Assembly: GCA_031363085.1 (NCBI GenBank) | Contig: JANLTU010000212.1 | Location: forward strand, 1 to 27,686 | DNA: 27,686 nucleotides | Direction of reading: 5' to 3' | Origin: UBA6921 sp031363085 | GTDB lineage: Bacteria; Pseudomonadota; Gammaproteobacteria; SG8-11 | Program-made: the position numbers and the translations under genes | The notes under the pieces: generated by a model | What the model saw: only the letters and a program-made list of their open reading frames with translations | Database searches by the model: none | Told to the model about the DNA's origin: nothing | Shown here: positions 1-8,268 of the stretch, piece after piece | Layout: every line of letters begins with the position of its first letter | Position numbering within the stretch: the stretch's first letter is position 1

Positions 1-2216
1 CGGTTGGCGTTGGTTACCACCGTGACCGATGACATGGCCATCGCGGCGCCGGCGATCATCGGGTTCAGCAACACGCCGAACAGCGGGTACAAGATGCCGG
101 CCGCCACTGGAATTCCCAGCAGGTTGTAGACAAACGCGCCAAACAGATTTTGCTTGATGTTGCGCACCGTGGCGCGCGACACCGCAATGGCGTCGGCCAC
201 GCCATGCAGCGAGCCGCGCATTAATGTCACGTCCGCACTCTCCATCGCCACGTCGGTGCCGGTGCCAATCGCAAAACCGACGTCGGCTTGCGCCAGCGCC
301 GGGGCGTCGTTGATACCGTCGCCGACCATGCCAACGATTTCGCCGCGTTGTTGCAACGCCACCACCTTGGCGGCTTTGTCTTGCGGCAACACGTCGGCGA
401 TGACTTCATCGACACCCACTTGCGCTGCCACCGCACGCGCGGTGGCAAGCTGGTCGCCGGTCAGCATCACGACTTTTAAACCAATCGCGTGCAGCCGCGC
501 GATGGCCGCCTTGGAATCGTCTTTCACCGGATCGGCCACCGCGACCACGCCGGCAAGCGCGCCGTCGACCGCCAGATACATCGCCGTCTGCGCTTGCGCC
601 GCCAGCTCAGCGACGCGCGGTGCAAGCGCGGCGACATCAATGTGATGCTGATCCATTAGCTTGCGATTGCCAAATAACACGCTGGCAGCTTCCCGCCCCG
701 CTTGCATGACACGTGCGCTGATGCCATGACCCGCCACCGCAGCAAACCCTTCGATACGCAGCAACTCCAATCCGCGCGCTTGCGCTGCGTCGAGCAGCGC
801 CTGCGCCAGCGGATGCTCCGACGCCGCTTCCACGCTCGCGGCGATGTGTAACAGGGAAATTTCGTTCCATGCCGGCATCGGCAGCAGCGTGGTCACCACC
901 GGGCGCCCGAGCGTGACTGTTCCGGTTTTGTCGAGCACCACGGTGGTGAGCTTGCCGGCTTGTTGCAGCGCTTCGCCGTTGCGGATCAGTACGCCGTACT
1001 CGGCGGCCTTGCCGACGCCGACCATGATCGAGATCGGCGTCGCCAGCCCCAGCGCGCACGGGCAGGCGATGATCAGCACCGTCATGGTCGCCACCAACGT
1101 GTAACTTGCGACCGGTTGCGGGCCGAAGTTGATCCATGCCAGAAACGTGAGCACCGTGATGATCAATACGCTGGGCACGAACAGCGCGGAAATCTTGTCG
1201 GCGAGGCGGCCGATGGCCGGTTTGGAATTTTGCGCCTGGCGCACCAGCTCGACGATGCGCGCCAGTGCCGTGTCTTTACCAATGCGTTTGGCCTGAAACA
1301 AAAACGCGCCGGTTTTGTTGAGGGTGCCGCCGGTGACGTGATCGCCGAGCTTTTTTTCCACCGGCATCGGTTCGCCGGTGAGCATGGCTTCGTCCACGCT
1401 CGAATGGCCGTTGATAACGACGCCGTCGACCGGAATTTTTTCGCCGGGGCGCACGCGCACCGTGTCGTCCAGACCGACCTGTGAAATGTCAATATCAAGC
1501 TCCTTGCCGTCACGGATTACGCGCGCGGTTTTGGGCTGCAAACCGATCAGCCGTTTGATCGCCTGCGAAGTCTTGCCGCGCGCACGCGTTTCCAGCGCTG
1601 AGCCGAGATTAATCAACGCGATGATGATGGCGGCCGCTTCGAAATACACGTGGCGCGCCTCTTCGGGAACCATTTCGGGGAAGAACGTGAGCAGCGTCGA
1701 GTACACCCAGGCCGCACCGGTCCCCAAGCCGATGAGCGTGTCCATGTTGGCGTTATGCGCCTTGAACGACTTCCACATGCCGGTGTAAAAACGCGCGCCG
1801 GAATACACCATCACGCCCAGCGTGATCGCCGCAACCGCCATCCAGAAAACTTGCCCACCAGCCCGCAGATGCGGCATCACACCCAGCCAGTCCATGAACA
1901 TCAACGGAAAACCCAGCAACGCCGCGACCGCCGACTGGCGCAGCAACGCACGATAGTGCTCCGCCTCAGCGGCTTCTTTATCCTGCTCAGCCTGCGCGCC
2001 GATCATTTCGGCGGCGTCATAACCTGCGCCCTTCACGGCGGCAACCAGCGCGGTTGTCGCCGCCGCGCCGCGCACTTGCGCCGTGCGCTCAACCAGATTG
2101 ACCAACGCCTCGTCAACTCCCGGCACGTTTTTCAGTGCACTTTCCACGCGCGACACACAGCCGGCGCACGTCATGCCGGAGATGGACAGTCGGGTGGTGT
2201 GGCTTGAAATCGTCAT
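1..2216 (-). CDS. copA: Copper-translocating P-type ATPase (partial, C-terminal tip off the left edge)
   Basis: P1B-type ATPase that exports Cu(I) from the cytoplasm across the inner membrane. The frame is open from an ATG at 2216 to the window edge (738 full codons). An N-terminal heavy-metal-associated domain carries GMTCAGC at residues 14-20. The metal-site CPC is at residues 385-387 in the membrane segment, the phosphorylated Asp in DKTGT is near residue 429, an EHP motif typical of P1B pumps follows, and the hinge MVGDGINDAP starts near residue 630. The last visible residues (AMAMSSVTVVTNAN) are the usual final helix, so probably only 10-20 residues are missing. A GAGG ribosome site precedes the ATG. 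A MerR/CueR-like dyad lies just upstream, which would fit copper induction. CPC plus this hinge indicates Cu/Ag rather than Zn/Cd. Identification is from family motifs and is secure; Cu versus Ag preference is inference. Confidence 0.96.
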   Translation of the reverse strand, partial: MTISSHTTRLSISGMTCAGCVSRVESALKNVPGVDEALVNLVERTAQVRGAAATTALVAAVKGAGYDAAEMIGAQAEQDKEAAEAEHYRALLRQSAVAALLGFPLMFMDWLGVMPHLRAGGQVFWMAVAAITLGVMVYSGARFYTGMWKSFKAHNANMDTLIGLGTGAAWVYSTLLTFFPEMVPEEARHVYFEAAAIIIALINLGSALETRARGKTSQAIKRLIGLQPKTARVIRDGKELDIDISQVGLDDTVRVRPGEKIPVDGVVINGHSSVDEAMLTGEPMPVEKKLGDHVTGGTLNKTGAFLFQAKRIGKDTALARIVELVRQAQNSKPAIGRLADKISALFVPSVLIITVLTFLAWINFGPQPVASYTLVATMTVLIIACPCALGLATPISIMVGVGKAAEYGVLIRNGEALQQAGKLTTVVLDKTGTVTLGRPVVTTLLPMPAWNEISLLHIAASVEAASEHPLAQALLDAAQARGLELLRIEGFAAVAGHGISARVMQAGREAASVLFGNRKLMDQHHIDVAALAPRVAELAAQAQTAMYLAVDGALAGVVAVADPVKDDSKAAIARLHAIGLKVVMLTGDQLATARAVAAQVGVDEVIADVLPQDKAAKVVALQQRGEIVGMVGDGINDAPALAQADVGFAIGTGTDVAMESADVTLMRGSLHGVADAIAVSRATVRNIKQNLFGAFVYNLLGIPVAAGILYPLFGVLLNPMIAGAAMAMSSVTVVTNAN

Positions 2217-2249
2217 GTTGTCAGCCTCGTTTACATGCTATGGCCTAGC

Positions 2250-2268
2250 TTGCCACAGAACGGGGCAA
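2250..2268 (-). promoter_or_regulatory. Possible CueR/MerR-type operator upstream of copA
   Basis: A TTGCC-N9-GGCAA dyad (19 bp) sits 34 bp upstream of the copA start. MerR-family regulators bind such dyads between promoter elements spaced 19-20 bp apart. On the minus strand a TTGCCC could act as -35, with CATAGC or TAGCAT as a weak -10. The arms differ from the classic CueR ACCTTCC arms, so the assignment rests on position and symmetry. No merR-family gene is visible in the window. Confidence 0.35.
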
Positions 2269-2340
2269 CGAATAATGACTACGAATTATTAGCAGCAGCG
2301 ACCCTCGCCAAGCCTGCCGATACCTTTGCCTGATTGCGGA

Positions 2341-3543
2341 CTAACGCCGGGCGCCCGGCCTTTTTTCTTCCGCCGCCTTCGGCGTTCCAACTCCGCTAGC
2401 TTTGGATTCAGCCGGGGCCTTGCCTTGACCGTCCATGCTCGTGATCGTGACGTTCAGCATGTTTATCTGCGCGTCGCGCGCGGCGATCACGCCGTTGGCC
2501 TGCTCCAGATTTTCGTTGGCCTCTTTTAGTTTTTTCTCCAGCTCTTGAATTTTATCGCCCTCCGCCACCGGCTTGGTGTTTGCCCTTGCTTGCGCCTCGT
2601 TCGCTTGCAGCAACTGACTGGCTGCAACCGCAAGCGCTGCCGCCTGTTGTTCGATGGGTTGGTCGCGCAGGTCTTTGCGCCCCAGGCCATTTGCGATATC
2701 AAGCAAATGGCCTTCATGCTGCAACGCAATCGACTCGACCGATATTTTAAATTGACTCTGCAACATCATCACGTGCTCGTTGACATTGCGCGCATGGCGG
2801 GCGGCGAACAGCGCCTCTTCACCGACGCGCTGGACGGTCTCTTCATCGTGCGGCGTCTGCGCGATCTGATTTTCAGCATTTTTATAGGCTTCCAGCGCAA
2901 ACGCCAAGGTGGCCGGCGCCTGTTTGTCGCCGTTCTTGTTCTTGGTCTCGATATTGATCAGTTCACTGGCATGTAACGCCGTGTATTGCACCGCCTTAAT
3001 GTCCAGCGCCTGCATCGCCTTGATCAAGTCGTCTTTATCCTTGTCGATTTTATCGGCTTTTTCCAGCTCCACTTTTTCGATCAAGCTGGTTAAATCGCCA
3101 AGGATTTTTTCGTAGTCCTTCGGGTAGATTCCCGCCGCGTTATATTTGTCCAGCAAGCCTTTGAGTTCGATCTCCTTGGCAAAGCGGTTTTGCACAATTG
3201 CCATCATCGCCTCGCCCTTGTCGAGAATCGCATCGCCTTTCGCAACGTCGCTGATCAACTCGTTTTTGGACTTTCTTGCGGCTGATTTCTGCACCTCGCT
3301 TAACGCCTCGGAGGCTTCCAGAAAATAGTTGGGGGCAAACAACGGCATGTTGGCTTGCTTCGCTTCGCGCAGGCGCTTTTCCAGCGACACAATCGCATCG
3401 GTAACCGACAACGCATCGTATTTGGCGCGTTGCTGCTCGGAAACTTTGACGGCTTTTCCGACGTTGGCCGCGCAGCCCGCCAGCAGCAAGGCGAGCAATC
3501 CTGCGAGGGTCATGATCCAAATACGCTGTTGGTTGTTACACAT
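2341..3543 (-). CDS. Coiled-coil outer-membrane-type lipoprotein, unknown function
   Basis: A 400-residue protein with a hydrophobic signal (residues 10-23) ending in the lipobox LAGC, so Cys24 should be lipidated. The mature part is highly charged and helical. Residues 35-75 (LEKRLREAKQANMP..) and 340-365 (KIQELEKKLKEANENLEQANG) look like coiled coils, and the tail is Pro/Lys/Arg-rich. The N-terminal part resembles the helical, lipoprotein-anchored region found ahead of OmpA domains in some proteobacterial proteins, but no OmpA peptidoglycan-binding domain follows. The AGGACA ribosome site upstream of ATG 3543 supports the start. It lies downstream of nothing on its strand and is divergent from the permease at 3686. 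A periplasm-facing scaffold is plausible but inferred. Confidence 0.8.
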   Translation of the reverse strand: MCNNQQRIWIMTLAGLLALLLAGCAANVGKAVKVSEQQRAKYDALSVTDAIVSLEKRLREAKQANMPLFAPNYFLEASEALSEVQKSAARKSKNELISDVAKGDAILDKGEAMMAIVQNRFAKEIELKGLLDKYNAAGIYPKDYEKILGDLTSLIEKVELEKADKIDKDKDDLIKAMQALDIKAVQYTALHASELINIETKNKNGDKQAPATLAFALEAYKNAENQIAQTPHDEETVQRVGEEALFAARHARNVNEHVMMLQSQFKISVESIALQHEGHLLDIANGLGRKDLRDQPIEQQAAALAVAASQLLQANEAQARANTKPVAEGDKIQELEKKLKEANENLEQANGVIAARDAQINMLNVTITSMDGQGKAPAESKASGVGTPKAAEEKRPGARR

Positions 3544-3685
3544 TAGTTATGTCCTGATACAAAGGTTCCGCCATGCTTTAACTTCGGCCGAATCATAGCG
3601 ATATTTAGGTGTATTCTTCGACCCATTGTAACGCGTTGCGGTTCGCAATCATTTTCCAATCCTTAAGATTGACTTCACACTGCCC

Positions 3686-4399
3686 ATGCTGCTGCTTGCC
3701 CTGCTCACTGTTGTTTGCGTCATCACCTATATTTTTGAAATCGTGTTTGGACTGGCCGGCACCATCCTGATGCTGGTGATCATGAATTACTTCATGGATG
3801 CCAAAACCCTGGTTATTTTTTCGGTGCTGCCACAAATTTTGGTTGCCGTCATCGGCCTGTGGCGCGCGCCGCGCAATATCAACCCGGCAGAATTCGGCAA
3901 GATGGTCGTGTTCGCCAGTGTCGGCGCGGTGCTGGGTCTTTACTTATTCAGTCGATTTTCGCTGGAGCTGTTCCGCACCGCGCTGGCGGTCGCCATCCTC
4001 GCCTTCGGCGCGTTTCTGGTGATCACGCCGCAGCGTATCCGTATGCCCGCACCGGTGCAGCGCCTGCTCGATGTCGCCGCCGGCACCTCGCAAGCTTTAT
4101 TCGGTATCAGCGGCCCCATCGCCATGACGCGCCTACTGTCGACCTACGACGATAAATTGCTGATTCGCAATTACGCGCTGGCGTTTTTTCTCGCCACCAA
4201 CGTAATACGCACCGGCAGCTACCTCGTCAACGGCGCCTTCACCCCCGACATTTTGGACATGATGGCCGTCTCCGCGCCCTTCCTGATCGTCGCGCTGTGG
4301 AGCACCAGCCACTGGCACGCCAAAGTGAACAACCTGTGGTTTCGCCGCGTGGTGTCGTGGGCTATTCTGCTGGGTGGTGTAATGATGATCGTGACATAA
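3686..4399 (+). CDS. TauE/SafE (TSUP) family membrane permease
   Basis: A 237-residue, almost entirely hydrophobic protein with about seven to eight membrane spans. It has the two-half layout of the sulfite exporter TauE/SafE family, with glycine-rich segments near the start of each half (EIVFGLAGT at about 18-26; ALFGISGPIAM at about 136-146). Family members move small organosulfur anions or sulfite. The substrate here cannot be told from sequence, and neither neighbour is a sulfur gene. No strong Shine-Dalgarno precedes ATG 3686, so the start is less certain than the frame. The stop TAA at 4397-4399 lies at the outer edge of the left inverted repeat of the 4397-4590 element. The gene is convergent with the monooxygenase at 4612. 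Confidence 0.82.
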   Translation: MLLLALLTVVCVITYIFEIVFGLAGTILMLVIMNYFMDAKTLVIFSVLPQILVAVIGLWRAPRNINPAEFGKMVVFASVGAVLGLYLFSRFSLELFRTALAVAILAFGAFLVITPQRIRMPAPVQRLLDVAAGTSQALFGISGPIAMTRLLSTYDDKLLIRNYALAFFLATNVIRTGSYLVNGAFTPDILDMMAVSAPFLIVALWSTSHWHAKVNNLWFRRVVSWAILLGGVMMIVT

Positions 4400-4590
4400 G
4401 AGCCGGTTCAAGATCGTCCTGGCGGGATGCAGTGCTAGGCAAAATCGAACTCAAAAACGCAGCCTACACGCAGTAGGTGAGTATTTTCGGCAACTGCTCC
4501 TGCGTTGCTCTACCTCCTGCATCCATGCCGTCGTGAGTTCGATTTTAACGCCGCAATACGCCCGCCAGGACGATCTTGAACAGGCTCTTA
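4397..4590. mobile_element. MITE-like element 1 with 30-bp terminal inverted repeats
   Basis: The outer arms 4397-4426 and 4561-4590 are inverted copies with 29 of 30 bases identical. An inner perfect 13-bp inverted repeat lies at 4441-4453/4534-4546, and GGATGCAG (4425-4432) pairs with CTGCATCC (4517-4524), so most of the 194 bp can fold as nested stems. Both ends can be read as TA flanking an AGAGCC..GGCTCT element, the pattern expected for a transposon with a TA target. No open reading frame of note is inside. It lies between two convergent genes and carries the stop codon of the upstream permease. It could also serve as a bidirectional terminator, although no T-tract is present. Confidence 0.7.
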
Positions 4591-4611
4591 GGCAAGCAAT
4601 CCAGGCGGATT

Positions 4612-5778
4612 CTACAAAGGCAAACCCGCGCCCCATCCGGCCGCCATCGCCGCAATGGTTTTCTGCGCGTCGGCGCGGCGTGCTTGTTGGTTGCGCTGCC
4701 GGCAAGTTTCCGCATCGAGACTGAACAGCGCGCGCGCAAACTGTCGCGCCGCGTCGGTGATGGCGCGGGTTTTTTCCAGTCGAAGTTGCGTAAACGCGCT
4801 CAGCGCGGCAGGCAGATCGAGCGGCTGCGCAGTTAAGCATTGCGCCAGATGCCAAGCATCTTCCAGCGCTTGGCAAGCGCCCTGGCCCGAGGTCGGTAAC
4901 GGCGCATGCGCGGCATCGCCGATCACCAGCACGTTGTCTTTGTGCCAGCGCTCTATCGGTTCCAGGTCGTGAATATTTATTTTGCGAATGGCATCTGCGT
5001 GGCTATGCGCGATAAGCTTCGCAACCGGATCAGCCCAGCCGCCAAACAGGGCGCTCAACTCGACTTTTAAATCAACACGGCCGACGGCTTCACGCACCGG
5101 CACGGCCAGCGCCCCGGCCCAATAAACTTTGCCTCGACCAACCGGCACGATGCCAAAGCGCTGACCACGACCCCAATAATCCTGAATCGACATATCCGCG
5201 ACCAAGTCGGTGCCTCCCGCCGCCGTCCCCACCCAGTTAACAAACCCTTGGTAGACGGGCGTGTTGTCGCCGTGAACGTAACGTCTGGCGATGGAATTCA
5301 TGCGGCCCTCGGCCCCCACGATCAGCTCGGCGCTGTGGGTTTGACCATTCTCAAAGCGCACCTGCGCGTTGCCGCTGCGCGCATCCCGCACCATATCAAG
5401 CGCCGCAAATCCGTACTGGACGGGGATGGCGAGCTGCGCCATTTTTTCTAAAAGAATAGCCTGAAGGTCACGGCGCAGAATCGCGTGGCTGGCAAAACCC
5501 ATCGCGCGATCCAACGCGCTGATGTCCAGCGCGCTGAGAAGCTCACCCGCCTGACTGAAGCGCTTCATGCAGGGAGGCACTGCGCTGACCTTCGCCACCT
5601 CCGGCAACAACCCTAACTTCGCTAACACGAAGCTGGCGTTGGGCCACAACACCACACCGGCCCCAATATCGTTGGCTTGCTTGCGGCGCTCAAATACCCT
5701 GACCGCGTGTCCGCGTTGCGCAAGCGCGATGGCCGTGGCGGCACCGGCGGTGCCCGCGCCGATAATCACGATGTTCAT
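4612..5778 (-). CDS. FAD-dependent monooxygenase (group A, PHBH fold)
   Basis: A 388-residue flavoprotein of the UbiH/salicylate hydroxylase type. Residues 5-12 hold the Rossmann GAGTAG for FAD. The second FAD motif near residues 285-300 is clear (VLVIGDAAHAPLPTSGQG, followed by ALEDAWHLA). The middle motif that normally reads GADG is GAEG here (about residue 155), a conservative change at an NAD(P)H/FAD contact. Members use NAD(P)H and O2 to hydroxylate aromatic or related substrates; the substrate here is unknown. ATG 5778 overlaps the stop of the upstream SDR gene by 4 bp (ATGA), so the two are translationally coupled and probably act on one pathway. The divergent LysR regulator at 6642 is the likely controller. 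The C-terminus ends 22 bp from MITE-like element 1. Confidence 0.88.
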   Translation of the reverse strand: MNIVIIGAGTAGAATAIALAQRGHAVRVFERRKQANDIGAGVVLWPNASFVLAKLGLLPEVAKVSAVPPCMKRFSQAGELLSALDISALDRAMGFASHAILRRDLQAILLEKMAQLAIPVQYGFAALDMVRDARSGNAQVRFENGQTHSAELIVGAEGRMNSIARRYVHGDNTPVYQGFVNWVGTAAGGTDLVADMSIQDYWGRGQRFGIVPVGRGKVYWAGALAVPVREAVGRVDLKVELSALFGGWADPVAKLIAHSHADAIRKINIHDLEPIERWHKDNVLVIGDAAHAPLPTSGQGACQALEDAWHLAQCLTAQPLDLPAALSAFTQLRLEKTRAITDAARQFARALFSLDAETCRQRNQQARRADAQKTIAAMAAGWGAGLPL

Positions 5779-6536
5779 GGTGTTGCTCGGCCAGCGACTT
5801 GGTCCGTCATGCTGTTGACCGCCTTGAAGGCGAGACCTGGCGCCCAGCGCGCAAAGCTTTGTAGTCGACCTGCCTGGCCAATGGCAATTTCGGCCACATC
5901 GTGCTCGATTCCGCGCATTAACGCCTGGGCCACATCTTCCGGTTGCAGCTTGGCTCCGGGGAAATTTTTCGACATCGCCGTTTCCACCGGCGGCGGGATC
6001 AGCTCGATGACGCGCACATTGGTGTCTTTGACTTGCCAGCGCAGCGCACGCGTGAAAGCGTGCAGACCGGACTTGGACGCACTATATGCAGGTAGGGCCG
6101 CAGCGGGCACATAGATCAATGCTGTCGTTACGTTGATAATCGCCGCCGCCTTGCGCGCGCTCAAACGCGGCAACAGCCGCGTGGACAACTGCATGGGCGC
6201 GACCAGATTCGTCATGATTTCTTCGTTGAGCAGTTCTGCGGCTCCGGCCAACCTGAGACTAATCGGACGCATTAACCCGGCGCTATTGACCAGGATACTC
6301 AAGTCGCCGAGCTGCCGTTCAACGTGCTCCAGCAACGCCGCCCGGCCGGCGGGAGCCGCCACATCCGCCGCCAGAAACTTCAGCCCCGGATGGGCGGTGA
6401 CCGCAGCGGCGAGTCTGATCGGGTCGCGTCCGATGAGCGTGACTTGGTTTCCCGCCGCGAGCAGCGCACGTGCAATCGCCAGCCCGATTCCTGATCCGCC
6501 GCCGGTGACTATTGCCTGATGGCCGGTTGTTTTCAT
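5775..6536 (-). CDS. Short-chain dehydrogenase/reductase (DltE-like)
   Basis: A 253-residue classical SDR that probably reduces or oxidises a carbonyl/alcohol with NAD(P)(H). The cofactor motif TGGGSGIG (about 11-18), the NSAG structural motif (about 80-83) and the catalytic YSASK (about 149-153) are present. The residue 13 positions before the catalytic Tyr, normally Ser, is Thr (NVTTALIY), so the triad would be Thr-Tyr-Lys. An upstream in-frame ATG at 6569 exists, but ATG 6536 follows a GAGATGG ribosome site and starts directly before the fold, so I chose it. It heads the SDR-monooxygenase pair (4-bp overlap) and is divergent from LysR. The substrate is unknown. Confidence 0.88.
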   Translation of the reverse strand: MKTTGHQAIVTGGGSGIGLAIARALLAAGNQVTLIGRDPIRLAAAVTAHPGLKFLAADVAAPAGRAALLEHVERQLGDLSILVNSAGLMRPISLRLAGAAELLNEEIMTNLVAPMQLSTRLLPRLSARKAAAIINVTTALIYVPAAALPAYSASKSGLHAFTRALRWQVKDTNVRVIELIPPPVETAMSKNFPGAKLQPEDVAQALMRGIEHDVAEIAIGQAGRLQSFARWAPGLAFKAVNSMTDQVAGRATP

Positions 6537-6557
6537 GTGGTTTCCATCTCTTTTAGA

Positions 6558-6567
6558 GTTGATCAAC
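6558..6567. promoter_or_regulatory. Palindrome in the SDR/LysR divergent promoter
   Basis: GTTGATCAAC is a perfect 10-bp palindrome in the 105-bp gap between the divergent SDR and LysR genes. A LysR-type regulator usually binds a dyad here to repress itself and activate the neighbour. The short length and the lack of a clear T-N11-A site keep this tentative. Confidence 0.3.
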
Positions 6568-6641
6568 ACAGACTACACAGGCAACAAAATGGGCATAAGA
6601 TAGAATTTCTGAAATGGTCAGTTACCGATACTGGGATAATC

Positions 6642-7610
6642 ATGCGCAGCAAGCTGGATTTGAATCAGGTGCGAACCTTCGTCGCGGTCGTCAAGCAGGG
6701 GAGCTTTGCGGCTGCGGCGCGCGCCTTGTCCATGCCCACCTCCAACGTCAGTCGTTACGTGTCACACCTGGAAGCACGCTTGGGCACGCGTCTGCTGGTG
6801 CGCACGACCCGCCATCTGCGCATCACCGAAGCCGGGCAACTGCTGTATGACCGGGCGCACGCGCTGATGGACAACCTGTTGCAATTCGAGGCCGAGTTAC
6901 AGCACGCCCAGACCCACTTCAGCGGCGTGTTGAAACTGTGCTTACCCAGTGAATTTGGCCCGCGCTTTCTGGGCGCGGTGATTTCCGAATTTTGTGCTGC
7001 GCATCCACACCTGCAGGTCGAGTGTCACACGCGTTTGGGCGATCTGAGCATGGCCCGCGATGACGTCGATGTTGCGATCAGCTTGCAGCGCGGGGCCGCT
7101 GCCGACAGCTCCATGGTCATGCAGCCGTTGCTCTCAATGCCCAGTTGCGTGGTAGCCGCGCCCCAGCTTTTGGATCGACACACGCTGCCCCGTAGCGTCC
7201 AACAATTAAAAAAATTGCCCTGCATCTCGACACTTTCCGCGCTGCATGGCAACCCGTGGATTTTTGTGAACGCTGCGGGCCAAAGCCTGCGGATTCCGGT
7301 GTCTGCGCGTTATCGCGTCGATAGCGGTGAGATGGCGCGTTCGGCTGCAAAACAAGGCGTGGGCTTTGCGATTCTGGCGGAAGGCAGTTGTAAAACCGAA
7401 CTCGCCGAGGGGTCGCTGATGCGGATCACACTGGATCTGACACCGGCGCCGCTCGACTTAATGGCCGCCTACCCCAGCCGCCAGCACGCCTCGGCCAAGG
7501 TGCGTGCATTACTGACGCTGATCCGGCAACGTTTGCGCCCGCTGTCGTGCTGGCTCCGGCGCGAGGTTCCCGCAGCGCCCTTGCTCGCCGCGTCTGCTGG
7601 CCGTCCGTAA
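6642..7610 (+). CDS. LysR-family transcriptional regulator
   Basis: A 322-residue LysR regulator. The N-terminal winged helix is typical (LDLNQVRTFVAVVKQGSF, then AAARALSMPTSNVSRYVSHLE, about residues 5-45), followed by the linker helix and a two-lobed effector-binding domain. The frame is open 41 codons further upstream, but LysR proteins start a few residues before this helix, so ATG 6642 is preferred. The subtype resembles AaeR/DmlR-like regulators. It is divergent from the SDR-monooxygenase pair, which it most likely controls; the effector is probably the substrate or product of those enzymes (inference). The C-terminal tail after about residue 295 is Ala/Pro/Arg-rich and longer than usual. 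Confidence 0.92.
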   Translation: MRSKLDLNQVRTFVAVVKQGSFAAAARALSMPTSNVSRYVSHLEARLGTRLLVRTTRHLRITEAGQLLYDRAHALMDNLLQFEAELQHAQTHFSGVLKLCLPSEFGPRFLGAVISEFCAAHPHLQVECHTRLGDLSMARDDVDVAISLQRGAAADSSMVMQPLLSMPSCVVAAPQLLDRHTLPRSVQQLKKLPCISTLSALHGNPWIFVNAAGQSLRIPVSARYRVDSGEMARSAAKQGVGFAILAEGSCKTELAEGSLMRITLDLTPAPLDLMAAYPSRQHASAKVRALLTLIRQRLRPLSCWLRREVPAAPLLAASAGRP

Positions 7611-7643
7611 CACACCCACCATTTGATAACGGAGCCCCACACC

Positions 7644-8048
7644 ATGACCGAAAAAATCCAAAAATCCGACGCTGACTGGCAACAACAACTGACTGCCGAG
7701 CAATATCATATTTGCCGTAAAAAAGGCACCGAACGTGCCTTCAGCGGCGCTTTCCACGACTGCCACGACGCCGGCGTGTACCACTGCGCCTGCTGTGGCA
7801 ACGCACTGTTCGACGCCAATTCAAAATTCGACTCCGGCACCGGCTGGCCCAGTTACTTCCAACCCATACGCCCCGACGCCATCAGCACCGAAGAAGATCG
7901 CGGCCTGTTCATGCGCCGCACCGAAGTGTTATGCCGCCGCTGCGACGCGCACCTGGGCCACGTGTTTCCCGACGGCCCGGAGCCGACCGGGCAGCGCTAC
8001 TGCATTAACTCGGCGGCGTTGAAACTTGAACCTAGAAACGGCAGTTGA
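7644..8048 (+). CDS. msrB: Peptide-methionine (R)-S-oxide reductase
   Basis: A 134-residue MsrB that repairs methionine-R-sulfoxide in proteins. Two zinc-binding CxxC pairs are visible (CACC near residue 50 and CRRC near 97), together with the SGTGWPSY signature and the catalytic Cys in RYCINSAAL near the C-terminus. ATG 7644 follows a GGAG ribosome site; the ATT start 7 codons earlier is not used. The enzyme should end shortly after KLE; its last five residues (PRNGS) and the TGA are encoded by the left terminal repeat of the 8029-8268 element. The catalytic core is intact, so activity is expected. It is unrelated in role to its neighbours. Confidence 0.95.
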   Translation: MTEKIQKSDADWQQQLTAEQYHICRKKGTERAFSGAFHDCHDAGVYHCACCGNALFDANSKFDSGTGWPSYFQPIRPDAISTEEDRGLFMRRTEVLCRRCDAHLGHVFPDGPEPTGQRYCINSAALKLEPRNGS

Positions 8049-8268
8049 CCGCTCCAAGGCAGAATCAAGCGCATGGAACAGTTGAAGTTTATGGTTCGAG
8101 CGGACTTTACCCGCAGGGTGAGGTCCGCTACGACGCGCAGAGCACACCCCGTTAGGCGCATGGCAGCGTTGCACCTCGTCGGAATAGCGCGCTATTCCTC
8201 CTCGTTGCGCCTTGCCCTACACCTAACGGATCGCACTCCGCACGCCGTTCAACTGCCGTTTCTAGGTT
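8029..8268. mobile_element. MITE-like element 2 with 20-bp perfect terminal inverted repeats
   Basis: The arms 8029-8048 and 8249-8268 are a perfect 20-bp inverted repeat. TTGAA occurs directly on both sides of a CCTAG..CTAGG core (8026-8030 and 8265-8269), as a 5-bp target duplication would. Inside are a 31-nt hairpin (8099-8129, arms AGCGGAC/GTCCGCT with an inner ACCC/GGGT stem) and a larger imperfect hairpin (8149-8229, CCGTTAGG/CCTAACGG ends) centred on the perfect 18-bp palindrome 8181-8198. It has no convincing coding capacity. The left repeat supplies the final codons and stop of msrB. Confidence 0.7.

Noticed and set aside
2271..2292. AATAAT/ATTATT dyad near the copA promoter
   Set aside because: A short AT-only stem with no T-tract or known operator match; expected by chance.
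4451..4876. 141-codon minus-strand reading frame across element 1
   Set aside because: It is a shadow of the monooxygenase gene in another frame extended through a repeat element.
8149..8229. Large hairpin as an integron attC site
   Set aside because: The GTTAGGC and ACCTAAC boxes are in the opposite order to attC (which begins with YAAC and ends with GTTR), and no integrase or cassette array is present.
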